DNA of 64,000 nt from Paenilisteria newyorkensis (GTDB lineage: Bacteria > Bacillota > Bacilli > Lactobacillales > Listeriaceae): positions 1 through 64,000 of the forward strand of contig NZ_JNFB01000047.1 of assembly GCF_000766145.1 (NCBI RefSeq). Direction: 5' to 3'. The notes under the pieces are model-generated. The model made no database searches. It worked only from the letters and a program-made list of their open reading frames with translations, and had not been told where the DNA came from. The position numbers and the translations under genes were made by a program. Of the stretch, positions 54,567-63,158 are shown in pieces; the stretch's first letter is position 1, and each line of letters begins with the position of its first letter.

Positions 54567-55735
54567 GTCAAAACCTCCTCATCCGGATCAATCTCACGCA
54601 CAGTATGACCGCTCACATCAATAATCTTGCTAAACTGCCATTTCCGCGCAAACGCCACGCTCTCCACCAAATCATCGAAAAAACTAAGCGAACTGTTCGG
54701 CGTCTTCGCAAGCCAATCTTCCGCCAAATACGTCGTCTCAAGCGAATAATGAATAAACGTTTTCGCGTCCGGCGCATCCTCCTTCAACGTCCGCCGTTTC
54801 AGCGACACAATCTCATCCAGATTCAGCGCCAGCCCCACCGCCGGCCAATTATCCTCTCCAAACTCAGCGAAAAGTGAATCATAACGCCCGCCGCTTAAGA
54901 AATGAACCGCCGACATGTCCGCATAACCTCGAAAAATTGCGCCCGTATAATAATGAAGCTCCTGCACCAATCCAATATCCACCGACAAATGCTCCGGCAC
55001 ATTCACGACCCCGATAATCGTCTCCATCTGCGCCAACGCCTCCAAAATAACACCGTTTTCCGTCAACGCCCGAGCCTCCCGAATCGTGTCCACCGAACCA
55101 AACAAGCGCGGCAATGCCAAAATAAAATCATCCATCGCGCTCGGGTGGCTTTCCACAAATGACCGAATCCCGAATAAACTCTTATTCTGCAACACTTGGC
55201 GGAAGTTCTCCTCATCACTACCCTGCAAATCCAGCGTCTGAATAATCGCCTGATAAATCGCCGCGTGCCCAATCTCAATTTGGAAATCACTAATTCCCAG
55301 CTGCTTCAAAACCGCAATTGCGCTCGTAATGCACTCAATCTCCGCTTTAATAGAAGCAAAGCCGATAATCTCAATCCCAGCTTGCGTCATTTCATTGCGT
55401 TCCCCAGCCAATTCCTCATTCGCCCGAAACACCTTTCCACTATAAGAAAGCTTGAGCGGCGGCGTCACCCCCGTCGTACTAATCACCCGACCAATTGGTG
55501 ACGTCATATCCGGTCGCAACACCGTCAACCGCCCCTTTTTATCAAAAAAGCGATACAAATTCACGTCATTAATCGCCGAAAAAACATCATCAAATTCGAT
55601 AACCGGCGTCTCGATCCGCTGATAACCACGCGCATGAAACGACCGATTCACCAGATGTTCCATATCATAAGCCGACGCCGCCTCTTTAAAAAGTTTATCT
55701 CTGGTTCCAATAGGTAAATTCCGATTCCATTTCAT
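54563..55735 (-). CDS. hisZ: ATP phosphoribosyltransferase regulatory subunit
   Basis: The 390-residue HisRS-like protein lacks aminoacylation activity and forms an octamer with short HisG, giving histidine feedback control. Class II synthetase-like motifs are [17 protein letters not shown] near the start, [16 protein letters not shown], and [15 protein letters not shown] 55735 starts the conserved MKWNRN sequence; the in-frame ATG at 55750 is close to the region with GGAATGGGG that serves as binding site. It is the first gene of the his operon, 40 bases from its promoter. Confidence 0.94.
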   Translation of the reverse strand: MKWNRNLPIGTRDKLFKEAASAYDMEHLVNRSFHARGYQRIETPVIEFDDVFSAINDVNLYRFFDKKGRLTVLRPDMTSPIGRVISTTGVTPPLKLSYSGKVFRANEELAGERNEMTQAGIEIIGFASIKAEIECITSAIAVLKQLGISDFQIEIGHAAIYQAIIQTLDLQGSDEENFRQVLQNKSLFGIRSFVESHPSAMDDFILALPRLFGSVDTIREARALTENGVILEALAQMETIIGVVNVPEHLSVDIGLVQELHYYTGAIFRGYADMSAVHFLSGGRYDSLFAEFGEDNWPAVGLALNLDEIVSLKRRTLKEDAPDAKTFIHYSLETTYLAEDWLAKTPNSSLSFFDDLVESVAFARKWQFSKIIDVSGHTVREIDPDEEVLT

Positions 55736-55775
55736 ATTTCTAAGCCCCATTCCACGTTAACTTTATTGTATTACC

Positions 55776-55804
55776 ATATTAGCAGGTTAAAGCGTTTTTG
55801 TAAA
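55776..55804 (-). promoter_or_regulatory. Promoter of the his operon
   Basis: On the minus strand TTTACA (55799-55804), a 17-base spacer and TAATAT (55776-55781). The leader is only about 35 bases, too short for a T-box, so regulation must be at the promoter or by enzyme feedback. Confidence 0.65.
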
Positions 55805-55998
55805 TACAAAAGGAAGAATATCTCCAGTATATCAATAAGTTCATAGAATATTCTAGAAATAAGTCGAGCTTGCCATTCAAATATGTCTAAAATGTCATGG
55901 TTTTTCGTCAAAAAACGGAAATATTGTATTTTTCCTCCGCCAATTACTGCTACGATTAAGTTAGTTCTACAAAATAAAAAAAGCAAGGGGCGAAGAGA

Positions 55999-58560
55999 AT
56001 GAATAAAATAATGAAGCAAACAGCATTACTTTTAGTAGCAACAAACGTATTTGCAGCATCGGTTATAGCAGTTGCGCCAGTTGGGGCAACTGCAGCAAAT
56101 CAATCAATACAAGGATCTATCTATGGAACAGTGAAAGCAGAAATCAACGCACTTTTCATCGGTAAAGACCCAGAAAACGATATTCGAGCGGGACTTGATC
56201 GTGTACCTGTCAATGACGCGATAGAAGATGTGGCACTTTTAGAAGATCCGGTACAACAAGCAGAGTTACGCCTCATTTTGGATAAAGCGATTAGCCAACT
56301 AGCAGCTAAAATCGAGGCCTCATTGACGGTAGATACCGCTTTAAATGGCGCAACTGAAATCACTGGCAAACTAGAAGCACAGAGCGTTTTTATCGCAGAA
56401 GTTTACAACGCAACAGGTAAAAAAATCGCGATGACAACAGGCATGGCAACGGAGGACAATACATACAAAATAGCGCTAAATCGCGTGAACCGCTATGACG
56501 AAGACGGCTCGTGGCTCGATATGGGAGCAGTCGCACTAGAAAAAGGCATGAAAGTTAAAGTCTATGTGAACCTACTGAACGCTAAAGGACAGCGCTTCGT
56601 GGCAGCAGATACAACACAAGAAGTTATCGGCATCCCTTATGACGAAGCAGAAGCAGCTGTTTTAGGTCTGTTTGTCAACAATGATCCTGCTAAAATGATT
56701 GCGACGACGGCGAGCAAAGCAAGTGTAGCAGAGGCTCAGATGAAAGTTGCCGTTTTACCAGCATCCCCAGCAAAAGATACGTTACAAGGAAATCTAGACA
56801 GAGCTAAAACGCTTGTAGGTGCACGTGATGCGTTCCAAGGAATCACATTGAGCGAGGATCATAAAGCAGCTATTTTTGCGTTCGACAATGCAGAGCAAGT
56901 GGAGTATATTTACCGCTTTACAGTCAATAATAACGCGATAACAACGACGAGTACAGTAAGCGGTAACAAAAAAAATGCTGTATCAGCCAGTAACTTAGCA
57001 ATTGGAGATACAGTTGCAGTTTGGATACAAGCACAAAATAAGTATTACCTACTTGCAGACTTAGAGGTGACAGCAGTTCCTACACCTGCAGAACTTGCAC
57101 GTTACCTAGTGAATGGACTTTTTATAGAAGATAATCCTACAAATCATGTCAAGGCAACAACAAACCAAACAGAGTTGAATAAAGCCCAAGCACAAGTTAA
57201 TCTAGTGATGGACTATGTGGTAAGGGCAGGAATCCAGAAAGATTTAGATAAAGCAAAAAGTGAATTCAACATCATCGCACCAATCACGATTAATCCAGTG
57301 ACGACAAATGCAACGATGGTAACGGGAACTGGCGAACCAAATGCAGGAGTTGTTGTACGAAATGGTTCGCTCGTTCTAGGCTCAAGTATAGTAGGTGAAA
57401 ATGGGGCGTATAGCGTTTCGATTCCACAGCAAACAGTAGGCACAACTCTTACAGTATATATTACAAAACCACTAAACGGTAAGGCGAATGTAGCGAGTAT
57501 TTACGTAGCAAAAGGCGCGGATATCACGCTTTCTGTGAATGATTACAAGCTAGGGGAAGCGACAATAACAGGAACTTACGGCAAAAATATCCCACGAGTT
57601 CGCCTTTGGGTCAACGGAAAAGCTGTTACACAAGCTACATTGAATGCAGATGGTACTTTTACAATTGATATGGCATCGAACTATGTTAAAGCACTGACGG
57701 ACGAGATCGAAATCGTAGCAGTCGATTCAAAATTCGTTGAGATAACACGTGTTTCTGGAGAAATCACAGGCTCGATTATTAAAGATTACGGATTAACTGC
57801 GGATGGATATCAAGTGGATACGGCAAATCTAGAAGGGACTTATGGCAAAGATATAGCGAAAGTTTTTTTGTGGGTGAATGGCGAATCGGTGTCAGAAGCG
57901 ACAACAAATCCAGATGGAACTTACCAGGCAGAAAACATCGCACAGTTTGTGGCATCAAAGAAAGATATTGTGGAAGTCGTTGGTGTTGACGCACAAGACA
58001 AGGAAGTGAAACGCGTGAAAGTGAAGGTGACAAGTTCACCACTTGAGAACTGGGTAAAAGCGGATACGTATAAGTTTGGTACACAAACACTCACTGGGAC
58101 AATTGGTAAGAACATCAGCAAAGTGCGGCTTTGGGTCAATGGCAAGGCAGTACAAGAAGCAACGATAAACGAAGACTATAGCTATATTTTTGAAAATGCT
58201 AAGAGAAGTATTTTGAAAGAGACGGATTTGGTGGAAGTAGTTGGAGTGGATGATGCTTATGTAGAAATAGGTCGCGAACAAGTTTCTGTTGAACCAATTG
58301 CGCTTGACCTTGAATTAACGGCAGATGATTATGCATTTGGAAGTCTGATGCTAACAGGAACTTATGGCAAGGATATTAAGTATGTGCGTCTTTTTGTGAA
58401 CGGTGAAGTCGCAAAACAAGCTGATTTGGATCCAGTTACAGGGACATACACATGCAATGATATCATCAAAAAAATTACGAGTAATGCGGATAATTTAGAA
58501 ATTGTAGCGGTAGATGCGAAGTTTAAAGAAATTAAGCGTATATCGGTCACTATGAAGTAG
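55999..58560 (+). CDS. Secreted Ig-like domain surface protein with Cry1Ac D-VI-like repeats
   Basis: The 853-residue protein has a signal peptide (cleavage near GATAANQ, about residue 34). Helical repeats of the same type as in the 1855-residue adhesin can be seen three times (AEINALFIGKDPEND, AVLGLFVNNDPAKM and LVNGLFIEDNPTNHV, each with a later LQxxLDRAK-like end). These are interspersed with beta domains, and the C-terminal half has about five Ig-like domains of about 80 residues (ITGTYGKNIPRVRLWVNGK and similar). No LPXTG or other anchor is present. It lies between hisZ and hisJ, divergent from the his operon, so it is an insertion relative to the remembered Listeria order. AGGGG precedes ATG 55999. 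Confidence 0.85.
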   Translation: MNKIMKQTALLLVATNVFAASVIAVAPVGATAANQSIQGSIYGTVKAEINALFIGKDPENDIRAGLDRVPVNDAIEDVALLEDPVQQAELRLILDKAISQLAAKIEASLTVDTALNGATEITGKLEAQSVFIAEVYNATGKKIAMTTGMATEDNTYKIALNRVNRYDEDGSWLDMGAVALEKGMKVKVYVNLLNAKGQRFVAADTTQEVIGIPYDEAEAAVLGLFVNNDPAKMIATTASKASVAEAQMKVAVLPASPAKDTLQGNLDRAKTLVGARDAFQGITLSEDHKAAIFAFDNAEQVEYIYRFTVNNNAITTTSTVSGNKKNAVSASNLAIGDTVAVWIQAQNKYYLLADLEVTAVPTPAELARYLVNGLFIEDNPTNHVKATTNQTELNKAQAQVNLVMDYVVRAGIQKDLDKAKSEFNIIAPITINPVTTNATMVTGTGEPNAGVVVRNGSLVLGSSIVGENGAYSVSIPQQTVGTTLTVYITKPLNGKANVASIYVAKGADITLSVNDYKLGEATITGTYGKNIPRVRLWVNGKAVTQATLNADGTFTIDMASNYVKALTDEIEIVAVDSKFVEITRVSGEITGSIIKDYGLTADGYQVDTANLEGTYGKDIAKVFLWVNGESVSEATTNPDGTYQAENIAQFVASKKDIVEVVGVDAQDKEVKRVKVKVTSSPLENWVKADTYKFGTQTLTGTIGKNISKVRLWVNGKAVQEATINEDYSYIFENAKRSILKETDLVEVVGVDDAYVEIGREQVSVEPIALDLELTADDYAFGSLMLTGTYGKDIKYVRLFVNGEVAKQADLDPVTGTYTCNDIIKKITSNADNLEIVAVDAKFKEIKRISVTMK

Positions 58561-58561
58561 G

Positions 58562-58629
58562 ATATCAGTGTGTCTAGAGCCAGTCATTTTCGATGTTAAA
58601 GGCTTCGTTCCAGTATGCTAGTACAGGAT
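58562..58629 (+). repeat. Degraded copy B of the 6128-6257 repeat
   Basis: ATATCAG starts just after the stop codon, and GTTAAAGGCTTCGTTCCAGT starts exactly 33 bases later, as in copy A, with scattered matches between. GTACA follows in both. The right inverted-repeat arm of copy A is missing. Confidence 0.7.
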
Positions 58630-58704
58630 TTTTTCTGAAAACGATCTATTATCGCCACGTTGAAATTTTTGAAAAACATGTACAATTATTTTTCTGCAAT
58701 CAGA

Positions 58705-58735
58705 TGCCATGATAGTCGATATCATGGCATTTTTG
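58705..58735 (+). terminator. Terminator of the 853-residue surface protein gene
   Basis: TGCCATGATA (58705-58714) pairs perfectly with TATCATGGCA (58720-58729), followed by TTTTTG. Confidence 0.9.
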
Positions 58736-58777
58736 TGTGGCGTGATGATACAATGGACAAAAAAGGAGCGATGCAAG

Positions 58778-59608
58778 ATGAAGAAATGGGATGGACACAC
58801 GCATACGGAATTTTGTCCACACGGTACGGGAGATACGGTAGAGGCGATGATTGAAAAAGCGATTGGGCTTGGATTCACGGATTATTCGATTACAGAACAC
58901 CCGCCAATGCCAGCTGTTTTTGAGGCAGTTATTGCGAACCCGATGGAAGACATTGCGACAGCCGCGATTCGGTGGGATCAATTGGATGCTTATTTTGAGC
59001 GTGCACATGCGATGAAGCGAAAATATAAAAATCAGATTAGGATCCATGTTGGCTTGGAAGTGGATTTCTTGCCAGGTTTTGAACAGGATACGCGAGCGTT
59101 ATTGAGGGAATATGGTTCGCAGATGGATGATGGTGTCTTGTCGTTACACTTTATGCCAGGCATCGATGGTTGGCGTTTCATTGATTTTTCAGCGGAGGAT
59201 TTTGAGGCGGGAATTTTGAAGCACTATGGTAGCTTTGAGGCGGTTCAGAAGGAATATTATGGATTTATTCGGGAATCGTTGTTAGCGGATTTGGGTCCAG
59301 CGAAACCGACGCGATTGGGGCATATTTCGCTTTGTCAGAAGTTTCAGCGCTTTTTTGCGGATGAAGATACTGGATTAAAAAAGGCTACGCGACAACAGGT
59401 TTCGGAGTTGTTGAAGGATATCAAGGCGCGGAAATATCAGTTGGATTGGAATACGGCGGGACTTTACAAGGAGTTTTGCGGGGAAACATATCCGCCGCTT
59501 GAAGTGGTGAACGAGGCGCGCGGGCTGGGGATTGAATTGGTATATGGTTCCGACGCGCACAGTTTGGCAGATGTCGGACGTGGTTATGACTACTATACAA
59601 AAAATTAA
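58778..59608 (+). CDS. hisJ: Histidinol-phosphatase (PHP family)
   Basis: The 276-residue PHP-fold phosphatase hydrolyses histidinol phosphate. The first metal-binding motif is DGHTHTEFCPHG (residues 4-15). SITEHPPMP, the later HVGLEVDFLPG, LGHISLCQKF and YGSDAHSLADVGRGYD supply further His/Asp ligands. ATG 58778 is chosen because AAAGGAG lies upstream; the open frame to 58709 runs through the preceding terminator. It completes histidine synthesis with the his operon 3 kb away on the other strand. Confidence 0.94.
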   Translation: MKKWDGHTHTEFCPHGTGDTVEAMIEKAIGLGFTDYSITEHPPMPAVFEAVIANPMEDIATAAIRWDQLDAYFERAHAMKRKYKNQIRIHVGLEVDFLPGFEQDTRALLREYGSQMDDGVLSLHFMPGIDGWRFIDFSAEDFEAGILKHYGSFEAVQKEYYGFIRESLLADLGPAKPTRLGHISLCQKFQRFFADEDTGLKKATRQQVSELLKDIKARKYQLDWNTAGLYKEFCGETYPPLEVVNEARGLGIELVYGSDAHSLADVGRGYDYYTKN

Positions 59609-59642
59609 AAAGGATTGGGCGCCGAGACGCCCAATCCTTTTT
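59607..59642. terminator. Bidirectional terminator (hisJ / purine permease)
   Basis: AAAAAGGATTGGGCG (59607-59621) pairs perfectly with CGCCCAATCCTTTTT (59628-59642). Confidence 0.93.
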
Positions 59643-60936
59643 AAACCACAAATATGAAATAGCAGATAAACAAGACCATTAATACATACATAATCGGGTG
59701 GACTTCTTTGTATCTACCTTTGAAGAACATTGTAATTGGGTAGAAAATGAAGCCAAGCGCGATTCCTGATGCAATCGAAAAGCTGAGTACCATCATCAGA
59801 ATAACCATGAAACAAGGTACGGCGATTTCGAATTTGGACCAGTCAATATGCGCCACGTTACCAATCATTAGAATCCCGACAATCACGAGTGCGGGCGTCG
59901 TTACAGCGCTTGTGATGACCCCGAGAAGTGGCGAGAAGAACATCGATAAACCGAAGCAAACCGCAATCACAATCGCCGTTAAACCAGTTCGGCCACCGAC
60001 CGCAACACCAGCTGTTGACTCGACGTAAGACGTTGTTGTCGACGTTCCAAGAATCGAACCGACAATCGTTGCCGAGGAATCCGCGAACAAAGCACGGCTC
60101 GCGCGCGGAATTTTATTATCCTTCATAAATCCAGCTTGATTCGCCACAGCCACAAGCGTTCCCGCCGTATCAAAGAAATCGATGAAGAAGAATGTCAAAA
60201 TAACAATCAGCATCTGCGGTGTGAAAATATCACCAAGATGGAAAAGCGCCTGTCCAAAAGTAGGCGAAATATCTGGAATTGGCGCTACAACTTGAGTCGG
60301 AACATCGATAAGCTGGAAAATCATGCCCACAACAGCAGTCGAAGCCATCCCGATAAAAATCGCGCCATTTACGTTCAATGTCATGAGAATAATCGTAACT
60401 ACGATGCCGAAAACAGCAAGCAACACCGCGCTATTATGCAAATCGCCAAGCGCTACGAGTGTCGCTTTATTTCCGACGATAATCCCAGCATTTTTCAAAC
60501 CAAGAAAGGCGATGAAAAACCCAATCCCAGCCCCAACGGCAAATTTTAATTCAGTTGGAATCGCGTTGATAATTTTTTCACGAATCCCTGTTACAGTAAG
60601 GACGATAAATACGCAACCTGAAACTAAAACGCCAGATAGTGCCGTTTCCCAAGGGATGCCCCACTGCGCGCAAACCGTGTACGCAAAAAAGGAACTAAGC
60701 CCGATTCCAGGTGCTAGACCAATCGGATAGTTCGCGATGAATCCCATGAGTAGCGACCCGACGACAGCAGCTAGAGCCGTAGCCACGAACACCGCGCTCA
60801 TATCCATGCCCGTTGTTGCAAGCGCGGACGGATTCACAAATAATATGTAAGCCATCGACAAGAACGTCGTTAACCCCGCCAAAATTTCTGTTTTCATCGT
60901 TGTCTTATTTTCTCGCAGTTTAAACAATTTTTCCAT
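59641..60936 (-). CDS. NCS2 family purine permease (guanine/hypoxanthine type)
   Basis: The 431-residue membrane protein has about 12-14 hydrophobic segments and is close to PbuG/PbuO-type transporters of the AzgA subgroup of NCS2: TEILAGLTTFLSMAYILFVNP, PIGLAPGIGLSSFFAYTV, FFIDFFDTAGTLVAVA and TTTSYVESTAGVAVGGRTGLT. GGGAGG precedes ATG 60936. An upstream extension in frame (to 61056) would be translated through the riboswitch platform and is rejected. A guanine-type riboswitch directly upstream predicts repression when guanine or hypoxanthine is abundant. Confidence 0.93.
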   Translation of the reverse strand: MEKLFKLRENKTTMKTEILAGLTTFLSMAYILFVNPSALATTGMDMSAVFVATALAAVVGSLLMGFIANYPIGLAPGIGLSSFFAYTVCAQWGIPWETALSGVLVSGCVFIVLTVTGIREKIINAIPTELKFAVGAGIGFFIAFLGLKNAGIIVGNKATLVALGDLHNSAVLLAVFGIVVTIILMTLNVNGAIFIGMASTAVVGMIFQLIDVPTQVVAPIPDISPTFGQALFHLGDIFTPQMLIVILTFFFIDFFDTAGTLVAVANQAGFMKDNKIPRASRALFADSSATIVGSILGTSTTTSYVESTAGVAVGGRTGLTAIVIAVCFGLSMFFSPLLGVITSAVTTPALVIVGILMIGNVAHIDWSKFEIAVPCFMVILMMVLSFSIASGIALGFIFYPITMFFKGRYKEVHPIMYVLMVLFICYFIFVV

Positions 60937-60992
60937 TAAAAAAAGCCTCCCTGAATTGTGTTGTCGCACATTTTTCAAAGATGAGCCATCGC

Positions 60993-61029
60993 AAAAAAGA
61001 ATCGATCCTGCTTTCAAACAGAAATCGAG
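60993..61029 (-). terminator. Riboswitch-controlled terminator
   Basis: On the minus strand TCGATTTCTG pairs with CAGGATCGA (one bulge), followed by TTCTTTTTT. It sits between the aptamer and the permease start codon and is the probable expression platform. Confidence 0.8.
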
Positions 61030-61041
61030 ATATGCTATTGC

Positions 61042-61106
61042 TCGTAGTTTAGCCATTTACGGTAGCTAAGTAGAAACGTCTGGGCCATATTCCTAGACAT
61101 ATACGA
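61042..61106 (-). promoter_or_regulatory. Purine (guanine-class) riboswitch aptamer
   Basis: Reading the minus strand, P1 is TCGTA/TACGA. P2 is GTCTAGG/CCCAGAC with loop AATATGG; the joining segment is GTTTCTAC; P3 is TTAGCTA/TGGCTAA with loop CCGTAAA. These match the purine riboswitch consensus closely. The base just before the 3' P1 strand is C, equivalent to C74, which indicates guanine/hypoxanthine and not adenine recognition. Confidence 0.95.
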
Positions 61107-61163
61107 CATGTGTTTATTTTAGCCTAGTTGGTGGCGGTTAGCAAGAGGTTGGGAGAAGAAATG

Positions 61164-61192
61164 TTGCGTGAGGATGGAGATTTTGTTATAAT
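61164..61192 (+). promoter_or_regulatory. Promoter of the antitoxin RNA
   Basis: TTGCGT (61164-61169), a 17-base spacer and TATAAT (61187-61192). It drives rightward transcription toward the end of the convergent toxin gene. Confidence 0.75.
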
Positions 61193-61198
61193 GGGTAT

Positions 61199-61336
61199 GA
61201 AAAGAGAGTCGTGCTAGTAACACAACCCTCTTCGCAAGTAGAAGTTTCTCAGAACAGTGACTTATTTATAAGTGCTGGAATAGCCATCTATCAACCGGTC
61301 AAAGTTGAGGTAGATGGCTATTCTTTGTCTTTTTGC
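61199..61336 (+). ncRNA. Probable type I antitoxin RNA
   Basis: A transcript from the promoter at 61164-61192 would start near 61199 and end at the hairpin TAGCCATCTATCAAC/GTTGAGGTAGATGGCTA (61281-61320), followed by TTCTTTGTCTTTTT. There is no open frame of note. Its 3' part overlaps the last codons and 3' UTR of the toxin mRNA, as in TxpA/RatA-like and related type I systems. Confidence 0.7.
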
Positions 61337-61428
61337 ACTGCTTTAGCAATCTTGACTACTAGACCGATTAAGGAAACTAAGAAGCTCCCAAAGCCAATCA
61401 TGAGCGCAATCGCTTCTGCAACAGACAT
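61318..61428 (-). CDS. Small hydrophobic type I toxin (holin-like toxin family)
   Basis: The 36-residue peptide begins MSVAEAIALMIGFG, has one transmembrane helix (about residues 5-28, ending LIGLVVKIAK) and a charged tail KAVQKDKE. This is the profile of the putative holin-like toxins of type I toxin-antitoxin loci in Firmicutes. ATG 61428 is supported by AAAGGA 6 bases upstream; the frame is open further up to 61578, but that part includes its own promoter. Overproduced peptides of this kind depolarise the membrane. The locus lies between the purine riboswitch and a GH1 gene. Confidence 0.8.
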   Translation of the reverse strand: MSVAEAIALMIGFGSFLVSLIGLVVKIAKAVQKDKE

Positions 61429-61518
61429 GGTTGTCCTTTCCAAAGGGTTAGAGCTCATGTTCATAAGCATCACCACCTTCATGTTGATAGCCACCATCTT
61501 TACGCCTCTACTGATTTT

Positions 61519-61547
61519 ATTATAACAAGAAAAACGAAACATGTACA
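61519..61547 (-). promoter_or_regulatory. Promoter of the toxin gene
   Basis: On the minus strand TGTACA (61542-61547), a 17-base spacer and TATAAT (61519-61524). Transcription would start near 61512, leaving an 84-base leader before the toxin start codon. Confidence 0.65.
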
Positions 61548-61716
61548 TCTCTAGTTGAATTGAAGGTCTGAAAAACACTCATTTTGAAATGGGTGTTTTT
61601 ATTTTGGCTTTCAATCCAAATACATCTTTACCAAGTTATAAGTTTATACTTTTAAAAGAATAGGGTATAATAAAGATATTAAACGGGTACTTGCTGCTCG
61701 TCTCTTGGAGGTAGAA

Positions 61717-63117
61717 ATGATGAAATATGAATTTCCGCAAGATTTTTGGTGGGGTAGTGCTGCGTCGGGTCCGCAAACGGAAGGGGCTGCTGCTGTTGAT
61801 GGCAGAAAACCGAGTATTTGGGATCATTGGTATGAGATAGAACCAGGCCGTTTTTTCAATAATGTGGGGCCGGTGAACACGTCTAATTTTTATTATCAAT
61901 ATAAAGAGGATATTCAGTTGATGAAGGAAACGGGGCATAATTCGTTTCGGACGTCGATTCAGTGGTCGCGCTTGATTCCTGATGGGATTGGGGACGTGAA
62001 TCCGAAAGCGGTGGATTTTTATAATCGTGTGATCGATGAGATGCTTGCGAATGGTGTCGAGCCGTTTATGAATCTGTATCATTTCGATATGCCGATGTCG
62101 ATGCAGGAAATCGGTGGTTGGGAAAATCGCGAAGTTGTGAGTGCTTACGCGACTTTTGCAAAAACGTGTTTTGAATTATTTGGTGACCGTGTGAAGCATT
62201 GGTTTACGTTTAATGAGCCGATTGTTCCTGTTGAAATGGGCTATTTGTATGACGCGCATTATCCGAATGTTGTAGATTTCAAACGTGCGGTACAGGTGGC
62301 GTATCACACGACGGTGGCTCATGCGCTTGCGGTGAAGGAGTACCATGTGCTCGAGCAACATGGTGAAATCGGGATTATCCTGAACTTGACGCCATCTTAC
62401 CCGCGTAGTCAAAATCCTGCTGATATTCGTGCGGCACATATCGCGGATTTAATTTTCAACCGCAGTTTCCTTGATCCAGTGACAAAAGGCGAGTTTCCTG
62501 CTGATTTGGTAGAAATTTTGAAGGAACATGATATTTTGCCGACGTATACGAAGGAAGATTTGGCGATTATTAAAAACAATATTATCGATATTCTGGGCGT
62601 GAATTATTACCAGCCGCGCCGTGTGAAAGCCAAGGAATATGCGGCTCATCCTGATGCGCCATTTATGCCGGAGCACTTATTTGATAACTACGAAATGCCA
62701 TATCGCAAAATGAATCCGTATCGTGGCTGGGAAATTTTTGAGAAAGCGATTTACGATATTGCGATTAATCTGCGTGATAATTATGGTAACATTCCGTTCT
62801 TTATTTCTGAAAATGGGATGGGCGTTGAGGGCGAAGATCGTTATCGTACGGCGGAAGGCTACATTGATGACCATTACCGGATTGCGTTTATTAAGGATCA
62901 TTTGAAGTGGTTGCATAAAGCGATGGCGGAAGGTGCGAACTGTAAAGGGTATCATCTGTGGACGTTTATGGATTGCTGGTCTTGGGCGAACGCGTACAAA
63001 AATCGTTATGGTTTGGTTGAAGTGAATCTCGATCAAGATTACAAGCGTACGATTAAATCTTCCGGGCGTTGGTATAAAGAGCTTTCTGATAATCACGGTT
63101 TTGAGGATGCCGAGTAA
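61717..63117 (+). CDS. 6-phospho-beta-glucosidase, glycoside hydrolase family 1
   Basis: The enzyme of about 466 residues splits phosphorylated beta-glucosides after PTS uptake. It shows the GH1 start FPQDFWWGSAASGPQTEG, the acid/base Glu in HWFTFNEPIVP (about residue 168), and the nucleophile Glu in FFISENGMG (about 368). ATG 61717 (or 61720) follows GGAGG at 61707-61711. No PTS permease is encoded nearby, so uptake depends on a locus elsewhere. It is followed after 41 bases by a GntR/UTRA regulator that probably controls it; the order matches lmo0574-lmo0575 as I recall. Confidence 0.93.
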   Translation: MMKYEFPQDFWWGSAASGPQTEGAAAVDGRKPSIWDHWYEIEPGRFFNNVGPVNTSNFYYQYKEDIQLMKETGHNSFRTSIQWSRLIPDGIGDVNPKAVDFYNRVIDEMLANGVEPFMNLYHFDMPMSMQEIGGWENREVVSAYATFAKTCFELFGDRVKHWFTFNEPIVPVEMGYLYDAHYPNVVDFKRAVQVAYHTTVAHALAVKEYHVLEQHGEIGIILNLTPSYPRSQNPADIRAAHIADLIFNRSFLDPVTKGEFPADLVEILKEHDILPTYTKEDLAIIKNNIIDILGVNYYQPRRVKAKEYAAHPDAPFMPEHLFDNYEMPYRKMNPYRGWEIFEKAIYDIAINLRDNYGNIPFFISENGMGVEGEDRYRTAEGYIDDHYRIAFIKDHLKWLHKAMAEGANCKGYHLWTFMDCWSWANAYKNRYGLVEVNLDQDYKRTIKSSGRWYKELSDNHGFEDAE

Positions 63118-63158
63118 TTTTTATGGTAAAATAGAAAGAAAAAGAGGTGTTTAGCGTC

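Noticed and set aside
55736-55998. T-box or histidine attenuator before the his operon
   Set aside because: The promoter at 55776-55804 leaves only about 35 bases of leader, and there is no specifier loop, T-box sequence or His-rich leader peptide.
58709-58777. Upstream extension of hisJ
   Set aside because: It runs through the perfect terminator hairpin of the preceding gene. The metal-binding motif DGHTHTEF sits right after ATG 58778, as usual for the family.
60937-61056. N-terminal extension of the purine permease to an ATG at 61056
   Set aside because: It would be translated through the riboswitch aptamer and terminator and lacks a ribosome binding site; ATG 60936 has a strong one.
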